Positions 60,315 through 64,000 of a stretch of 64,000 nt of DNA are shown here, piece by piece. The DNA lies in contig CM057830.1 in the NCBI GenBank assembly GCA_030068075.1, positions 25,328,247 to 25,392,246 on the forward strand. The letters run 5' to 3'. The notes under the pieces were generated by a model. That model was not told the DNA's origin. It did no database searches and was given only the letters and a program-made list of their open reading frames with translations. The translations under genes were made by a program, and so were the position numbers. Source of the DNA: Paguma larvata (lineage: Eukaryota > Chordata > Mammalia > Carnivora > Viverridae). Each line of letters opens with the position of its first letter. Positions within the stretch are counted from its first letter, which is position 1.

Positions 60315-60870
60315 ATACTAACATTCATTCATTATTTGCTCATTTGACAAACATTATTGAATATTTACTGTATATCGAGGTTTTGTCTATGGAATGTGAA
60401 TACTACAAGGCATGAGGTAGTCCCCTGTGAAAGATAAAGACGAACAATCAAATATTAAATTTAGACTGCAACAGGTATAACAGCCAGCAAAGGGCAATTT
60501 ACACTGGGCCGCAGAGAAGGAACCGATGAGTTCTGTGTTTGAGGGGCAACAAGAGGGTGGGGCAGGCGTCAGAGGGGAGAAGGGCTTCAGCAAGGGCTTG
60601 GAACGGAGACAGTGCATGCGCCCGTTTGCCAAAAGGGATGAATGATATAAAGAACTACAAGAGGGCATCTGGGATATGCAAAGACAGGAACCAGAGGCAG
60701 CATGGTGATCCCATGTGGGGGAAAGGAAAGAAACGGTGAAGGAGGAGAAGGCAAGAGCCAGAGGAAAGAAGCATCTTCTATGCTACCCTCAGAAGCTCAG
60801 CGGAGAATCCGCAAAAGGGTTTTAAATAAGGGAATCGTGCTTTGCATTGGAATTGATGTGTATGAATATA
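60315..60870 (-). repeat. L2 LINE 3' end, antisense
   Basis: Starts with ACATTCATTCATTATTTGCT and ACATTATTGAATATTTACTG (L2 3' terminus reversed), followed by AGGGCTTCAGCAAGGGCTTG and CGCAAAAGGGTTTTAAATAA. Confidence 0.7.
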
Positions 60871-61319
60871 TGAATACATGGATAAAAGATCTACTACTAA
60901 TGCATGGTTTTTCATTCAAACAAGCTGGTATGAAGGAGATTTGTATGTCGTTTCTGGAAAAAAAAAAAAGAAATTCGAGATAAAAATGACAAGTTTTTCC
61001 TTAGCAAAGCTAAGTGACCATTCCCTTAGTTTTCTAATTTATAGAGAGTACTTCGTGCCATTTGGCTATTTCATCAATCCTCACAATCAACAAGTTTTCT
61101 ATGAACTCTAAGATATCATGGATTCTAAGAATCATATTATACTTTATAAGCTACTAAGAAAGATAAAAAATTGGACTTTGTAGATACTCTTATGAGCTAT
61201 ATCTCAATTTCAGAGAAGTTAAAATGTAAAAAAATGCATTTTGCAGATCAATGAAATTCTAAGATGTTTGCGAACACTACGATCGGTTTAATACTTCATT
61301 ATTATTTGCTGCCTCTGTA
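60871..61319. other. Unassigned intron 48 sequence
   Basis: A MIR-like fragment is possible near 61045-61100. Otherwise nothing. Confidence 0.45.
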
Positions 61320-61722
61320 AACATGGCTACTCCGTGAGTGAACACATTTTCCTCCCCATTGACTTTGGTCTTTACCATGTGCCTTACTTTGATCAATGAA
61401 CTATGAGCAGCAGAGACCGTATGACAGCTCTGATCTGGGTCTTTAAAAACAATTCGAGATTAGCTAGTACCCCTAGTTCCTGTCTTCCACCATGAAAGAA
61501 TAACGTACCATATAAGAGTTGCTATTTCAGCCTGGGTTTTTTAGTAAGAAGACATTTGGAGCAGATCTAAAGTTTAGAATGAGGAAACCTGAATGTGGTC
61601 CATAGTGTGTAGTAAAGATGCAGCTGATCTTCAGACACATGAGTAAGTAATAAATGTTTGTTGTTATAAATCACTGAGATTTGGGGGCTATTTGTTATGG
61701 CAGCATGAGCTAACGATTACAA
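61320..61722 (+). repeat. MLT1-type MaLR LTR
   Basis: Ends with ATAAATCACTGAGATTTGGG and a TTTGTTATGGCAGCATGAGC segment; the 5' half has CTTTGATCAATGAACTATGA. Non-coding ancient LTR. Confidence 0.75.
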
Positions 61723-62484
61723 CATTATAGTGAAACAGTCAAACGAACAAAAAATATATGGGTTCTCGGGATGAAAAACCAAAGTAGACCTTTAAAATAA
61801 ATGTACCCTGGTCATATATTTCGATTGCACCATCTCTCATTCCACATACAAACTGTTTGCTAAAAAGGGTAGCAAGAAACGAAAAATGAAATGGAATCAA
61901 TATTGTGTTAGAGCCTGACTTCTCTGGCCTAGATTGTCAGGCAGACTCTGACAAATGAAGGCTGATGGATGGAAAAACACAACATAGTGCAGTTGCGTTT
62001 CTTTCTCTTTCCCCTCGTACTGGGGGACCGTTCTTTTATTTATCTACAATTAGGTTTGCTAGACCACAGCAACGCGGCTCTCCTTCACTGTAACTGTGTG
62101 CTGTCAAGTACATGCCAAGCTGATTGACAAAGAATGACAGGTTCTCTCCATTCTGAGCTAATCAAGGGCAGCCCACCAAAGGGAGGCTTTTTTTCTTCTG
62201 ATTTAGAGATTTATGGATTTCAAAAATAATCTGTCCAAATATACAAAGTATAATGCAATATTGATTTTTCAAAGAGGCAAATGTTATGAAACTAAGGAGA
62301 TATAATCGGCCAAGGTACATACATGGAATATTCAAGGCCAACAAAAGAGTGGACAGAGGTGTGACCATTGAGTAATGACACTGACATCCGGAAGCCCTCC
62401 ACTCATGGAGAAGGACTTTCAGAGCCTTTATGGAAGAATTATTCTGACAAAAGAAATCTAACCAACAACCCCCCAATGTGTTAA
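61723..62484. other. Unassigned intron 48 sequence
   Basis: Nothing recognised. Confidence 0.5.
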
Positions 62485-63180
62485 TTTATTCAATAAGTAT
62501 TTACTGACTATAAGAACATCTATTTGTTATAAATAGCTTAAGTAGTGGATATTTAACAGTGAATAAAACAGACACAATTTTCCTGTTCATACGAAGCTCT
62601 CTTCTAATGGGGATGGTGGACAATAAAGTACAAATTATGGCACATCAGAGAGTAAAAAGTACTAAAGAGAAAAAAAAATAAAACGTTAGGTGGAGATAGA
62701 TGTATGTGTGGAGTAAGGAAGGATGGGAGGGGCGCCTCTGAGAAAGTGCTTCCAGGGAAAACCTCACTGAGAAGGCAGTGTTTGAATAAAGATGAGTTGG
62801 AAGTGAAAGAAGAAATCAAGCGGCTGTCTCAGGGAGGCACAATCCCTGCAGAGGAAACAGTGAGTGCAAAGGCCCTGGGGTGGCAATGTGTCTGGGCTGT
62901 TCAACAAAAAACTAAGGGAACCTGGGTGAGTGGAGCCTAGGGAGCAAGGGGAGAGGAGCAGGAAAGAAGACCGAGAGGCTGGGAGGGGATAGGCCATGCA
63001 GGGCACGCGCGTGAGGACTTTGGCAGTTACTCTGTGGGAGATGAGGAGCCATAGGTGGGTTTTCAGCGGAGTAGTGATGTCATTCGACTTGTGTTTTTTA
63101 ACAGATCATTCTGGCTGCTGTGTTAAGATTAAATCAAAGGGATGTAGAGAAGAGACCGGAGTTCAAAACAAATTTCCAAG
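62485..63180 (-). repeat. L2 LINE 3' end, antisense
   Basis: TTATTCAATAAGTATTTACT, GTGAGTGCAAAGGCCCTGGG, GAGGACTTTGGCAGTTACTC, and ACAGATCATTCTGGCTGCTG with GTGTTAAGATTAAAT give a well-preserved antisense L2. The 78-84 codon open frames here are read-through of L2. Confidence 0.85.
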
Positions 63181-63230
63181 GGAGTTAGTTAAAGCTACAT
63201 TGCTAGGAAGCAAGTACTTGTTTGTGGAAA

Positions 63231-63288
63231 CTCGATACACTTATTCTTAACCAACTGAGTCACCCTTAAGCCTCGATACACTTATTCT
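63231..63288 (-). repeat. 24-bp SINE remnant between perfect 17-bp repeats
   Basis: CTCGATACACTTATTCT occurs at 63231-63247 and 63272-63288. The 24 bp between begin TAACCAACTGAGTCACCC, the reversed felid SINE head, with no body or tail. Confidence 0.8.
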
Positions 63289-63414
63289 AAAAATCTTTAT
63301 ACATACAGTTTTAAAATGAGGATTAAATCTCTCTGATCTGGTTAAAGCAATACTTTAACCAGACTCATTTATTGAGAGTGGTGCTCTCCAGGTTTTACTA
63401 GGTTCCTAAGTCCT

Positions 63415-63475
63415 TAGTGGTAAAGACTGTGGGCTCTTAAGCCCAGCTATATAAGTTCTGATCCTGGGATGAATT
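63415..63475 (+). repeat. MIR SINE 5' fragment
   Basis: GGTAAAGACTGTGGGCTCTT and TAAGTTCTGATCCTGGGA resemble the MIR start. Short. Confidence 0.5.
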
Positions 63476-63479
63476 GATT

Positions 63480-63575
63480 ATTTTCAACAGACACCATATG
63501 GCCCATAAATCCCAAAATATTCTAAAACCTTTGCTATCTGATCCTTTACAGAAAACGTTAGCCAACCGCTGATCT
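63480..63575 (-). repeat. hAT-Charlie MITE fragment (MER3-like)
   Basis: ATATGGCCCATAAATCCCAA, TATCTGATCCTTTACAGAAA and CGTTAGCCAACCGCTGA give the reversed end of the family. Confidence 0.75.
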
Positions 63576-63746
63576 AGAGAAATGGTTAGCTTTGGGATTT
63601 GTGACTCTATAAAAACCTTCAGGTGCACAGAAAAATTATTTGAGTAGTTATTTTTAAAGATAAAACATGAAAAACATATTTTGCCTTTTATCTCCTCATC
63701 TAGACTCATAGAGAGAGTCAAACAATTTATAGTTATACTTTAGAGC

Positions 63747-63945
63747 AGGGCTCAACAAACGTTTTCCATAAGGGGCCAGATAGTAAATACTTAGGCTTCA
63801 TCGGCCATATGGTTCCTGTCCTACCTGAATTCTCCCAGTGCAGCGTGAAAGCAAACATAGGTAATGTAAACAAATGAGCATGACTGTGTTCCAATAACAC
63901 TTTATGTACAAAAACAGGTGGTGCTTTAGTGTATTGTATTACAGG
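63747..63945 (+). repeat. hAT-Charlie MITE (MER3-like)
   Basis: CAGGGCTCAACAAACGTTTT, GGGGCCAGATAGTAAATACT, GAGCATGACTGTGTTCCAAT and ACTTTATGTACAAAAACAGG. Opposite orientation to the fragment 170 bp before it. Confidence 0.85.
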
Positions 63946-64000
63946 GTTGTTGGAATGAATCGGAGTAGGGACAAGAACGTCTAGGTTCTAGGCTTCGTGA

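Larger units (their letters stand above)
56076..64000 (-). other. DMD: DMD intron 48, 3' part
   Basis: This is upstream of exon 49 in the gene and runs off the window end; exon 48 is not present. It holds L2 antisense pieces, a MaLR LTR, one felid SINE, a MIR and two hAT MITEs. Confidence 0.95.

Noticed and set aside
61320..61722. Endogenous retrovirus with genes
   Set aside because: Only a solitary MaLR-type LTR pattern is visible here and at 9440 and 41160; no internal coding region is present.

Overview
This is a window of mammalian, cat-family (felid) X-chromosome DNA lying inside the dystrophin gene (DMD), which runs on the minus strand. Three coding exons are recognised by their translated products and by exact exon lengths: exon 51 (1573-1805, 233 bp), exon 50 (45191-45299, 109 bp) and exon 49 (55974-56075, 102 bp). 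Each has a canonical AG acceptor and GT donor on the minus strand. Everything else is intron: the 5' part of intron 51 (1-1572), all of intron 50 (43.4 kb), all of intron 49 (10.7 kb) and the 3' part of intron 48 (56076-64000). No other protein-coding gene, RNA gene, CRISPR array or microbial feature is supported.

The felid assignment rests on about 21 copies of a tRNA-Lys-derived carnivore SINE. It has a GCGCCTGGGTGGCTCAG head, a GCTGACAGCTCAGAGCCTG body, a CT-rich stretch and an AAAATAAATAAA tail, which is the feline subtype rather than the canine one. Two carnivore-type L1 3' ends support this.

Older mammalian repeats fill much of the introns: L2 LINE pieces in both orientations, MIR SINEs, hAT-Charlie MITEs (MER5A-like, MER20-like and a third type), MaLR/MLT1 LTRs and two older L1M fragments. 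Many are broken by younger SINEs with clear target-site duplications, so relative ages can be read directly. Simple repeats include a 111-nt uninterrupted purine tract with (GA)16 and (GAA)17 in intron 49, and two alternating CG/CA tracts.

The exons encode the end of spectrin-like repeat 19, hinge 3 and the start of repeat 20 of the dystrophin rod. Exon phases are 0-0 (49), 0-1 (50) and 1-0 (51), so exons 50 and 51 together keep the frame. I found no undescribed biological system. The notable items are nested transposon histories, a 24-bp SINE remnant between perfect 17-bp repeats, non-B-DNA tracts and possible splicing decoys. Repeat names and human comparisons are from memory, and repeat boundaries are approximate unless a target-site duplication is given.
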